A stretch of DNA of 64,000 bases from Imbricaverruca yamaguchii (taxonomy: Eukaryota; Arthropoda; Thecostraca; Neoverrucidae), in the NCBI GenBank assembly GCA_034440575.1, contig JAOTOL010001398.1:1-64000 (forward strand). Reading direction: 5' to 3'. The notes beneath the pieces were generated by a model. The model did not search any database, was not told the origin of the DNA, and was given only the letters and a program-made list of their open reading frames with translations. Position numbers and translations under genes: made by a program. This document shows, piece after piece, positions 12,801 to 24,800 of the stretch (position 1 is the first letter of the stretch; each line of letters starts with the position of its first letter).

Positions 12801-15800
12801 CGGACCCCTCCCCTCGCGGTGTGGTGCAATAGGTGATGCCGACCAGTGACAGGCCAGGGCGTTGGTCGGGCCAATGACCCTGGCCATGGGTGACTGGTCA
12901 CCTAGGATTTGACGTAATATATTCACCTGTCTTTCTGATATATTGTTTCCTCAGATCTTATATCAAGTGCCTTAATAGCTACCGATGTTTTATATTCGTA
13001 TGCGACATTCTAACACGTGCTTAGGCAACCTTGTTATGGGTGCAATTTAACCCGATGGGGTTTACGCACCCTAAAACCCCAATAATCATCAGCGACCTGT
13101 CCTCTCTCGGACGCGAGGCTCGGCCGAGACGGAGGTGGGCCGTCGACACGGTAGCATGTAGCCCTGAAGCCGTGGCAGGGTAGCGGCGGGTCGAGACGTG
13201 AAGCGGCCGAGACGGCGAGACGCTGTCGCGCGCTAGGACACTGGACAGTTGTGCGTCACGGGTGTCCGGTTATTTGGAGACACGAACTTGAAGAGGAACG
13301 CGTCGGTGTACGCTTTTGATGGAATTATTGAGGCTGTCTCACAAGGTGTCGCCGAGTTTCTACTAATCACCCCGGTCAATACAATGGCGTTAGCATCTGC
13401 TTGATTCGAGAACTTGTTGGATTTGAGACCCTGTTGGAGTTGAGAATCAGTGATTGTGCAAGCGAGGAAAATCCTGCTTTCACTGCCAGGGAAGCCAACT
13501 TGCCCACACCATCTACCATGTCCCACATGACTTGTGTAGTAGGAAAGTGTGTCGTCATTCTCCGGGTAGGTTATGTCTGCAAAGTAAGCAAATTGGTACT
13601 GTCACTGAGTGCACAAAATTCGCTTCTCTTCGCCCGCGACCAATCGGCGTGAGAGATTGGCGACGCTACGTGACTCAGCGGTCGATGTGTCGTAAAACCA
13701 ATAACTGAGTGCACAAAATAATAACTTTACGACACATGTTGCCAAAAGTTGTCCCCAAAATAATCATTCCATCATATCATACCGCATGTTACAGCAGCAC
13801 ATACCGGCTTCCGCGGCCCGGCTGTTGAGCAGCGCGTCTACCGTGCCAGAGGTACAGGGTTCGATTCCCGCGGCGTCCGGTGTTTTCCGCCCGGTCAGAG
13901 AGGCAGGCGATGCCGCATGGCTGGCTGAGTGCGTCACAGCCGTAGCCAACCAACCAGCAGCAACATGAAGACAGACGTATATTCGGGCCATCCACAATAA
14001 ACTCGTGGCTTTTACAGCCTATGCTGTCAAATTTTGAAACAAATGTCGCATGAAAAGGGGCTACCACACACACAAATAAAAACATAATTCCTCATACCAG
14101 CGGTGCGGAAAAAGTCGGCAAGTACGGTAAGCATAATAAGAAGTCAGCAGGTGTGAAGAAAACACAGAGCGAGTATGAAAGGTCGAGTGGGGACGAGTAG
14201 TCTAGGGGTAAGTTGCTCGTCTCACAACCGCAAGGGTGTATGTTCGAGTCTCGCCTGTCGCTGCTCTTCTCCCACGACCAATCTGCGTGAGAGATTGTTG
14301 ATGCCACATGACTCAACGGTCGATGTGCCGTAGAACAAATAATTGACTAAAGAGGTTGAGTATGAAAGCGGTCAAGTATAACGAGTAAACTGTCTCGGAT
14401 AAAGTCTCAGAAACGGCGTTTGCGCGGAGTGGCGGCGGTCAACGTCGAGCCGGCGCACCACGACCAGTCCCGTGCGCAAAGCCGTCGCCACTACTGCGGT
14501 TCGTGGGGTTCAGACCCCACTTGGGATGGGAAGCGACCACGGCCTCACTCCACGGACAACAGTCGGTCGTGCGGTCTGTGGTTCGACCCCCACACTCGAC
14601 ACAGAAGACGATGGTGCCCCTGTCAGTTACTCATTGTCGCTGCCGTTGTGCCGATTCCCTATTCCAGCTGGTATTTCCCACTCAGTATATTCAGTCCCAA
14701 GGACAGAAAGGCTGTCCGACCTTGTTGCGACCGAGTTTAGTGCTGTTATGGGCGAAAAATGACCCTAGATGTCGACGCGCCCTTAAACTCCAATCCACCA
14801 CCACCGAGTTTAGTGCTGTTCTCATGCTAACCTACCTGCTCTGATCCATGTGTGAAATTCCACGTTTTTCGCTTTAGACATGAAAGTATGGATGTTATAC
14901 TCCCTTGTGGATCGTGAAAGCTTCCGTGTGAATGCTACTGTGAGATGTGTGCTTGTGAACCCATGCAGTTTTGTACTGTGACGTACTCTGGTCACTCCTG
15001 ATTGATGCGATGTATCTCCCAATGCGTGTATTCCAATGCGCCTAATCCCAATCGGTCAAGCTCCGATGTGCTCAATGCTAAGCATGCATTTCATGCACTG
15101 TGGTCGGTGTTCTCACTTCTGCATCATGCCATGCGCTTCAGCAGTCTGGTGTACATCTGAGTTTGTACGTTTCACCGGTTCGGTGTGCTATTGGCGTCGC
15201 AAATAGTTTGGCAGTCAAGCTGGGCGGCCTTTTACCCGACTATCTTGCATATGCATACCGTTTCCTATCACACCAATGCATCATTGGCGTCACGCAGAGC
15301 TTGACAGTTAGGTTGAACGTCCTGGCACCTCAATACCATGCATAGGTATACCGTTTCCGATCACACCTATACCTATGTAGGACATTCAGGTGCCTGAACA
15401 CCCAGCGTGACTGCCAAGCTATTTGTAACGCCAGTTATGCATCTGGTTTTGCGTGTTTCACCGGTCTGGTGTACGTCTGTTTTTGGGCGTTTCAGTAGCC
15501 CGATTATATCTTGTTTCGCGTGTTTCACCAGTCCGGTGTGCATCTGGTTTTGCACGTTTCACTAATGCTGTTTCATCCGGTTTTGTACGTTTCAGCGTGA
15601 ACTCGCTGTGGTCGCCCATCTGCACCAATTCCAACGACTGGACTAGCCAGTACTCTGATCTCATCTGCGACTACCTCCACCAGGGGTAGGTCTGACCTCA
15701 TCTGCGACTACCTCCACCAGGGTTAGGTCTGATGACCTCATATGTGACTACCTCCACCAGGGGTAGGTCTGACCTCATCTGCGACTACCTCCACCAAGGG

Positions 15801-18800
15801 TAGGTTCTGAACCTCCAAGGGGGACCTTGCGACTACCTCCACCAGGGGTAGGTCTGACCTCATCTGCGACTACCTCCACCAGGGGTAGGTCTGACCTCAT
15901 CTGCGACTACCTCCACCAGGGGTAGGTCTGACCTCATCTGCGACTACCTCCACCAGGGGTAGGTCTGACCTCATCTGCGACTACCTCCACCAGGGGTAGG
16001 TCTGATACCGACCTCATCTGCGACTACCTCCACCAGGGGTAGGGCCTGATCTGCTACACAAGATGTGACCTCATCTGCGACTACCTCCACCAAGGGTAGG
16101 TCTGACCTCATCTGCGACTACCTCCACCAGGGGTAGGCGTCTGACCTCATCTGCGACTACCTCCACCAGGGGTAGGTCTGACCTCATCTGCGACTACCTC
16201 CACCAGGGGTAGGTCTGACCTCATCTGCGACTACCTCCACCAGGGGTAGGTCTGACCTCATCTGCGACTACCTCCACCAAGGGTAGGCCTGATACCGACC
16301 TCATATGTGACTACCTCCACCAAGGGTAGGTCCGACCTCATCTGCGACTACCTCCACCAGGGGTAGGTTTGATGACCTCATACCGACCTCGTGTGTGACT
16401 ACCTCCACCAAGGGTATGCCTGATACCGACCTCGTATGTGACTACCTCCACCAGGGGTAGGTCTGATACCGACCTCATCTGCGACTACCTCCACCAAGGG
16501 TAGGCCTGATACCGACCTCGTGTGTGACTACCTCCACCAGGGAGAGGCCCGACATCGCTCCCCAGCTGCACGTTCACAACTCGTCTGCTAATGCCTCTGG
16601 AACACTTCCTTGCTGTGCTGCCGGCTGTCATCTGCGGTGCGTCCAGGGTTGGAATGTTGGAATGATAACTATGTAATGAGAGCTAAGCTAAATGATCACG
16701 CTTTGGTCGAAGCGTCCTTCAAATCAAAAGGAAAAGGGCTGGTACAGAATGGGAGGAGGGAGGCGACGGTTTGGGGTGTGCGTGTGCGTGTGGATGCGCA
16801 ATTATCGCGCTGTTCGGAGTGTGGTAGGTGACATGAACTGTTAATCACTTCATGCAATTAGTCTGTATTCGGCTAGATGTAATTCGAGTCGGCTTCACAA
16901 TTCACAGTGGAAGAGTGAAATTTAGTGGAAACTCAGTGAACACATTGTGAAGTGAAGCACAGTGGAACCTTAAGTACACAGTAAGACTTGAATTAAGTTC
17001 GTGGACCAGCCCACCGGCCCCACGTGAAGCGGGGGACCCTTTCCGACTTACAAAGGTTACCATCGCCGAGGCCAAACACGGCGTTTGATCGGCAGCACCA
17101 CGAGGGCGGAGCAGTTTGTGACCGGCGCGGGCGGCGCGAGAACCTCCGTGTTCCCGCTCGGAGACCAGCTGTACAGCTGCGCCGACGCCGCCGCCTTCCC
17201 GCTGCAGCTGCGTCCGTCGCCGCTGAAGCTGTCCGGCTGGACAGCCGCCCCCCAAGGCCACCGGCCGATGATTGAGCTGCTGAGACTGCTGCGACAGGCC
17301 AAGGTATCGCCAGTGCAGCAGCGCTGTCGCTGTCGCTGGCGCTGGTGGGGTGCCACCGCGCGTCAGGTGAACGCTCTCGGGGCGTCGGTAGCTCAGTGGT
17401 TGAGTTCGGCGTCGGCACGCCAGAGGTGCGGGGTTCGATTCCCCGCGGTGGCCGCCTTTCCTGCCAGGGTGATAGGCAGGCGACGCCATGTCGTCTGAGC
17501 TGCTGAGTGCGTCGTAAGACCACAATCCAATTAAGTGAGCGTTCACGGGCGCATTGTGGGGGTGGGGTATATGTGTGTGGGAAACGTGTCCTAAAGCGTG
17601 GGAGGAAAAAGGCGATGGTTCACCAACGTAATCACGCTAAAACCGCATAAGTTGTGCTCAAATTATATGTTCTGGTCGTAGACGCGTGAAAATATATGAA
17701 TATATTGAAATATGAAATGATATATGAAAAATATGAAATAATATATGAAAAATATAATATAATATATATGTATCATAATCTATCCCTCGCACGTCTCGCA
17801 CCAAAATATGCCAGTAGCACAGTTGTATTCGGTCGCGGGCTTTCATCCAAATATAGCATCGGGCAGACAGTTGGGCCAAAGTTCCAGCAAAGGTGAACGA
17901 AATGTCAACGAAAATGTGAAAATGTTTCACCTGGAAATTAGTGATGTGAGACGACCCCTTATGGCGGACGCTGACTGGGGAGGGCGGTAGCAGCTCGATT
18001 GCCCACATCGTCAGCAGTTGACACAGCGACCGCCACTCAGAGCGGAGAACGTTTAGCCCGGGCGGATTGCTCTGCAGAAGTCTTCATTACCCGTCAGCTA
18101 TGATCGTTGCCCGATCCGCAGAGTTCTGGTAACGTTACTCCTCCAGTTGACCAGCAAGACATGAAAGTCGGACGTGCCAAAAACCAAGCGACCTCTGCAA
18201 GTAGTTTGGGTAAATTGGCTGACTACCAAATATGAACGGAAACTAAATGAGCACAGATCAATATACCAGATCGTGTTGCTAGATACAACTCGCAACAGAA
18301 CAAGAACACCGCACATTCACCTGTTTTCACAATTGCACATTTAGCATGCTTCACAATTGCACGATGGGGACGAGTAGCCTAGGGGTAAGTTGCTCGTCTC
18401 ACAATCGAAAGGTTGTGAGTTCGAGTCTCACCTGTCGCTACTCTTCGCCCGCGACCAATCGGCGTGAGAGATTGGCGACACTACATGACTTAACGGTCGA
18501 TGTGTCGTAAAACCAATAACTAACCAGTCAATTGCACGATCACACATGAAGCATGACTGAAGGTGACGTTGACCTTGACCTTGACCCGGACGGTGACGTG
18601 GTGTGTCGCCAGCCAGTTGTCGAGGGGCGGATGCTGTGCACAGTGGTTGACCTGACATGTCAGCCTCCGGAGGAACCGTGCGGACGAAGACCGGCCCTCA
18701 AACAGCTGCAGAACAACACTGGACCAGTGTCCGGTCAGTGTCGCAACGGTGTCGCAGCTGTGTCGCAACTGTGTCGCATCGGTGTATCAGCAGTGGTAGG

Positions 18801-21800
18801 TTCAATCAGTGTCGCAGTGTGTCGCAACTGTGTCGCATCGGTGTCGCATCGGTGTATCAGCAGTGGTAGGTTCAATCAGTGTCGCAGCTGTGTCGCAGCA
18901 GTGTATCAGCAGAGGGATGCCCAGTCAGTGTCGCAACAGTGGTAGTGGGTGTGATCAGTATCTCATTACTACCTGACCCAGTGAGTGTCGGTGGATTCAG
19001 TCATTGTCGCAACAGTAGTGGTACATGTGGTCAGTGTCGCACTATTGATTGGTTCAGTTGCTGTCACAGCAGTAGTGGTGGGTGTGCTTAGTGTCGCACT
19101 ATTGATTGGTTCAGTTGCTGTCACATTAGTAGTGGTGGGTGTGGTTAGTGTCGCACTATTGATTCGTTCAGTTAGTGTCACGGCAGCAGTGGTGGATGTG
19201 GTTAGTGTCGCATTACTGACTTGTCCAGCACGTGTTGGCGCAGCGGTCGGTCCAGCGAGTGTCGCTCCGAGCGTGAGCGAAATCCAAGAATTTACGAGAC
19301 TGCTCACATGACCGACTCTATTCGATCCGAGATTCAATCCCATGTGATCCGACTTTACGCGGTGCCGGCGCCACCTATGCGGATCACGAGTCCGCCGTCT
19401 TCGCTGTCTGTCGGCAGCGGAGTATCTCATCCTGCGTGCACAGCCCCGTAGCCGACCTTTGCCCTCGTCCGTCCAGCCCCTCCCCACTCATCCTACATCA
19501 CCAGGACCACGCACCACTTGCAGTAGAACTAGTGAGTTGTGCCTGTCGCGGGTGGGCTGAAACTGATGGCTGCGGTGTTTCGGATGAGTGGAGCAGAACA
19601 GCTGCAGTGTGGTGGATATAGTTGCGTACAGAACAGCCGCGTCCTGGCTGTGTTGGCACGGAGTTGCGTATGTCCCGACATTGCCGTTACGCGGATGTCC
19701 CGACATTTACAGGTGCCGTTATGCGGATGTCCCGACATTTACAGGTGTCGTTACGCGGATGTCCCGACATTTACAGGTGGCGTTATGCGGATGTCCCGAC
19801 ATTTACAGGTGTCGTTATGCGGATGTCCCGACATTTACAGGTGGCGTTATGCGGATGTCTTAAGGTGATATTTTATAATACAGGGCTATGGATTCGACAT
19901 TACAGGTTGATGTCGGCGTTATGCGGATGTCCCGACATGTACAGGTGGCGTTATGCGGATGTGCCGACATGTACAGGTGGCGTTATGCGGATGTCCCGAC
20001 ATCCACAAATGGTCGCTATACGACCAACGCAGTCGACGCGCCCCTAAGCCCAAACATCCAGCCCACACGACATCCACAACTGGTGTATAAGACGTGTCGG
20101 CACTGACGGGCACCCACTTGCAGGCGCCGGGACGTGGCCTCAGCACGTGACGATATACGTCAACGGGAAGGAGATGTCCGGAGGCACGCTAGTCTCCCCC
20201 AGCTGGGTTCTGCTCTCTTCCGACGCACTTGGAGACGTCGAGTGAGAACTCGGATCGCACCTAAGCCTACAGTTTGGATGGTGTTTTCCCCGAATTGTCG
20301 AACTTCAGCTCCGAACGCATTAGGATCGAAGCGGATGAGATCCGACTGCACCTGCCCGGTAATCCGGCCTGGTACTCCTGCCTGGTGATCCGAGAGATGG
20401 AGCCGTGTAGTGTGCGTGTGGCCAATTGTTGAGAATAGTGTGCATTTCGTGCCAGTGTGGCAGAGATGCTAGATTCGTCGTTTTCAACCGGTTTGCTTAC
20501 TACACTATTCCTAAGCAGAAACACCAGCAGGATTCGCGGCTTATTTTGGGGTAGACGGATTACCAGTAGTGTGTTCATGACTACTTGTGTTCTGGTAGTG
20601 TACTACAGATAGACAGGTATGGTAATTTGGAACTAGGATGAGTTAACAAGGGTGACTAGGTAAATTGGGAATATTGCGTATAAAAAACGGGTGTCAGGTG
20701 TAAAAAGACGGGTGCCTGATCGAAGAACTCTAGCTGCCATTTCAGGAATGTTTGGAAACAATGTCGGAATGTTAACTGTATGCTTGTATGCGATGGAATG
20801 GAACTTGTATTCACCTTATGGATAGTAGATTTTCAAATTTGGCGCATATCCGCTTGTTCCTTACATCGCAAGTGTCCACGTAAACCACGCGATTATGTCT
20901 AGCTAGTTTGCGGAAAAGAAACATCGTGGGAAAATAATATCGCACATTTGCATAGCAACCACTGCTGAGCGTTTCTTATGCTCGTAGTGTGTTGTACATG
21001 CTCTGGCCAAAAAGGCGCAGCCATCGCCGGCTTTCGTCTGTAGGAACGTGGCTTTCCCAGCACAAGAAAAACATTTCGTTTGATCGGTTATCCCCAGTTC
21101 CCTTCTGTCGACCCTGCTCTATACTGCGAGGCAGTAATATCAATAATTTCAGCCCAATTACCTTTCCTGCTGCCTTTGCCAACTTTTGGCGGTGTCGAAT
21201 GTCATGCAAGGCGGTCTATCCGCCTTGCCATCGCTACTGGCGATGTACAGCTAGTTTAGTTCATGCGTCTTAATCGAGATAGCGCACATTGGGGAAATCA
21301 TCGGAACAAATAATTCCAATGAATTTTGAAAAGCATGTGTTGCGGTAAGGTAACTGAAAGCAAGGAGTGTATTTATATATTGTATTCTAAACACGCACCC
21401 GATGAATCGCTTTGTAGAGGTAATCTGTGGTGCACAAGCACTTGAGCTTGCCGTGAACCGTCGCACTTACAGACCCGCTGAAATTTTGTGTTTTCACGTT
21501 GAATGGGTTTCTCTTAGCAAGTCAGCAAGTGCTCACTTAATGTTTCGAAAACGATGTTCCCCATAACTTTCGAAGACATCACTGTTTTTCGGGTTACAGG
21601 GTTTCTCTTCTTCAAATGCAGAGCTAAGATGAGTTCTTGGCAGTGCTTGAGAAGCCATTGATAGTGCTTCGCCGACCATCGGCTGTATCCGAACGCCACC
21701 GAAAGTGCCCTGAGCAACGCTCGATGTGCTCCGTGTTTCGCCGTTTCAGGCCCTCCTCGGACTTCCTCTCGGTGCGGGTGGGCCAGCACAGGCGCCAGCT

Positions 21801-24800
21801 GTTCGCGTCGCCGTCGATGGAGACGCCCCGGGTGGACTTGCTGTCACGTGACGGTGACGTCATGCTGCTGCATCTGAGCAATCCGGTCGGCGTCAGCGAG
21901 TGGGTCTACCCGGCCTGCCTGCCCGCCGACGACCCCGAGTGAGGATAACGGGGACGCTCGTTGTCTGTGGATGGGACGGCGGCAGGGGGATGAGTAGCCT
22001 ATGGGGGTAAATTGCTCGTCTCACAATCGAAAGGTTGTAGGTTCGAGTCTCGCCTGTCGCTACTCTTCGGCCGTGACCGGTCGGCGTGAGAGATTGGCGA
22101 CGCTACATGACTCAACGGTCGATGCGTCGTCAAACCAGTAGCCAACCGACGGCGGGAGGGAGATAGATTACATACAGAATATAGAGATAGAGAGCGACGA
22201 AGGAGATTCATCCAGAAGGGCCGCTGACGTCGTAGTTGGTAGTTTTTCTGACCACAACTTTCAGAGCGGACTTCCGAGTCAACATATTTTTTTTTCCCGG
22301 CTAGGCATTGCCTTCCTAGAGCATTCACTTAGGTAAAAGCTCGCGTTGTCTGGCTTCACTAGCCACCAACCACCGTCACTCGTGCATAGACTGGCAGCTT
22401 CCTTTGTTCCACAACAGCAATACCAGTCCACTTCAATGCCCAAGAGAACTACCAGCTTTGCTCAGACTGAAACCTGAACAGCGATCAGGGTTCATTTCTT
22501 GGAGACGATTAAAGCTCTCTTTTAAAGAGTGGAGACCTTCTTTTCGCTCCCTTTCCAAATCCAGTTTATTACAAACAAAGAACAAGCACCAAGAGCTGAA
22601 AAATGCTAGGACGTCTACCATGTGCACCGTGCATCTTCGTGCTTGACTGTAGTGTGATTAGTGCATACAAGTAGCTTCCATATGTCGAAAAGATCATGTG
22701 CGTAGCTTTTGTAATTTTCCTGCGGCCAGTGCGGTCCTAAAATATCGCGATAACTCTGCCACATTCAGCTGGCTTTCGGTTTGATCGGATCCTATACTTT
22801 CCTCGTGACCTTTGGCCTGACCCGGTGCCTCTGTGATTGCAGCGTGCGTCCCCCACCGGAGGAGCCACAGTACTGCGTGGCCGTCGGTTGGCACTCTGGA
22901 GAGGTCATCAGGGTCAAGCTGAGTATCGACCCACACTGCCCTCCGGACATGCTCTGCACAAAGCCAGAGCCGACGGCTCGTTGTCAGGTCGGTTTTCTTC
23001 ATTTTCTTCGGGGGGGGAGCAGTGCCCAATGGCCGATCATGGAGCCGAGGATGAGTATTGAGGCGCATCAACTGCGGTCCGTTGATCAGACGATCGAAAC
23101 CAATGGTTTACTGTTGATTTGCGATGAACCAGATCCTCCTTCATGCATTAAATAGGGGAATTTAATAAGTTAAGCGATATATATCTTGCTTAATGTCACT
23201 TTCAGTGGGCTGGCGGGGGGTTGAAGAGCTAAGCTTGGTGTCTGAACACGATTGAGGGAAATGGCCTCGCCTACCTTCGGGTCTGGGGCTAGATAACCAC
23301 TAGCAGTTCAGGCGCCCTAAAGCCCAAATAAACCTACGCCCTGGTGGGAGCGATCTTGGGACTTCCCATCGTTGACCCACGTCTTTCCGAGATCCATGGT
23401 GGCTTATTTAGGTAAGTAGCCTTTTCGAGTTAGTTCACCTATTAGTCGAGGGATGCCAGTAGATGACAAATTTTATGTTGGAGTGCATTCATTCCTTAAA
23501 TTCAATGCTGATGTTGATTAGTTTAACGCTATGCTGGTGGGAAGAGCTAACCGGTCCACGGTAAGCATACAAAATCATGCGCAATTACCATAGAAAGCAC
23601 GCCAAGTCTCGCCCCTAGCAATTGCAGGTCACAGCTTAATGTAACTGAAATATGTAGCATCATTTAATACAGTTCTGCTTTCAATTTGCATCACCAAGCA
23701 CACTTTTATGGTCTTCGATAAATTCTGCTAGCGACACGAGGCGTCTTCTATGACGTATGAGGCAAGGTGACCCGATGGTGGTTTCAGGCGTTGCAGATAG
23801 TTATTGAAGTCTTGGGGCGCATCGACTGCGTCGGTCATGCAGCTACGTTGCAGATAATGTCTATGCTCGGTGTGGGAACAACTTCCAGGATCTCCCCCAA
23901 CCCACAGAGCGATGTGGCCTTATCTCACGCTGGACCTCCCCTGCAGAGCGATGTGGCCTGTTCTGATGTCGGACCTCCCCCACAGAGCGAGGTGGCCTGG
24001 TCTGATGTCGGACCTCCCCCACAGAGCGAGGTGGCCTGGTCTGACGTCGGACCTCCCCCACAGAGCGAGGTGGCCTGGTCTGACGTCGGACCTCCCCCAC
24101 AGAGCGAGGTGGCCTGGTCTGACGTCGGACCTCCCCCACAGAGCGAGGTGGCCTGGTCTGACGTCGGACCTCCCCCACAGAGTAAGGTGGCCTGGTCTGA
24201 CGTCGGACCTCCCCCACAGAGCGAGTTGGCCTGGTCTCGTCGGACCTCCCCACATAGCGAGGTGGCCTGATCTGACGTCGGACCTCCCCCACAGAGTGAG
24301 GTGGCCTGGTCTGACGTCGGACCTCCCCCACAGAGCGAGGTGGCCTGGTCCGGAGCGCTCCTGGTCGAGGACCGCGTGTGGCGCGCAGTCGCCGTATTCC
24401 ACGAGCTGGGGCCGCACTGTTTCCAAAGGGCCGGCCGGTTCCCACGCCTGTCCGCCGCCCGCCTGCTCGGCAGCATGAACTGCCTCAGCAACGCGGTCAC
24501 GATGCCGGCAGAGCTGGACAGGATCTTCGGCCAGGAGTTGCTGGGCAGGTGAGCGGTGGCGAGGCGGTCGCGTCCGCCGGCAGCGGCGGTGGTGGTATGG
24601 TGGTAGTATGGTTATCGTGGTGGTAGCATGGTGATCGTGGTGGTGATATGGTGGTAGTATAGTTATCGTGGTGGTGGTACGGTGGCCGTGGCGGTAGCAT
24701 GGTGATCGTGGTGGTGATATGGTGGTCGTGGTGGTGATATGGTGGTCGTGGTGGTGGAATGGTGGTCGTGGTGGTGGTATGGTGGTCGTGGTGGTGGTAT

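Noticed and set aside
17385..17455. Functional tRNA gene
   Set aside because: A- and B-boxes are present but the anticodon arm does not fold with a 7-nt loop, and a SINE body and tail follow.
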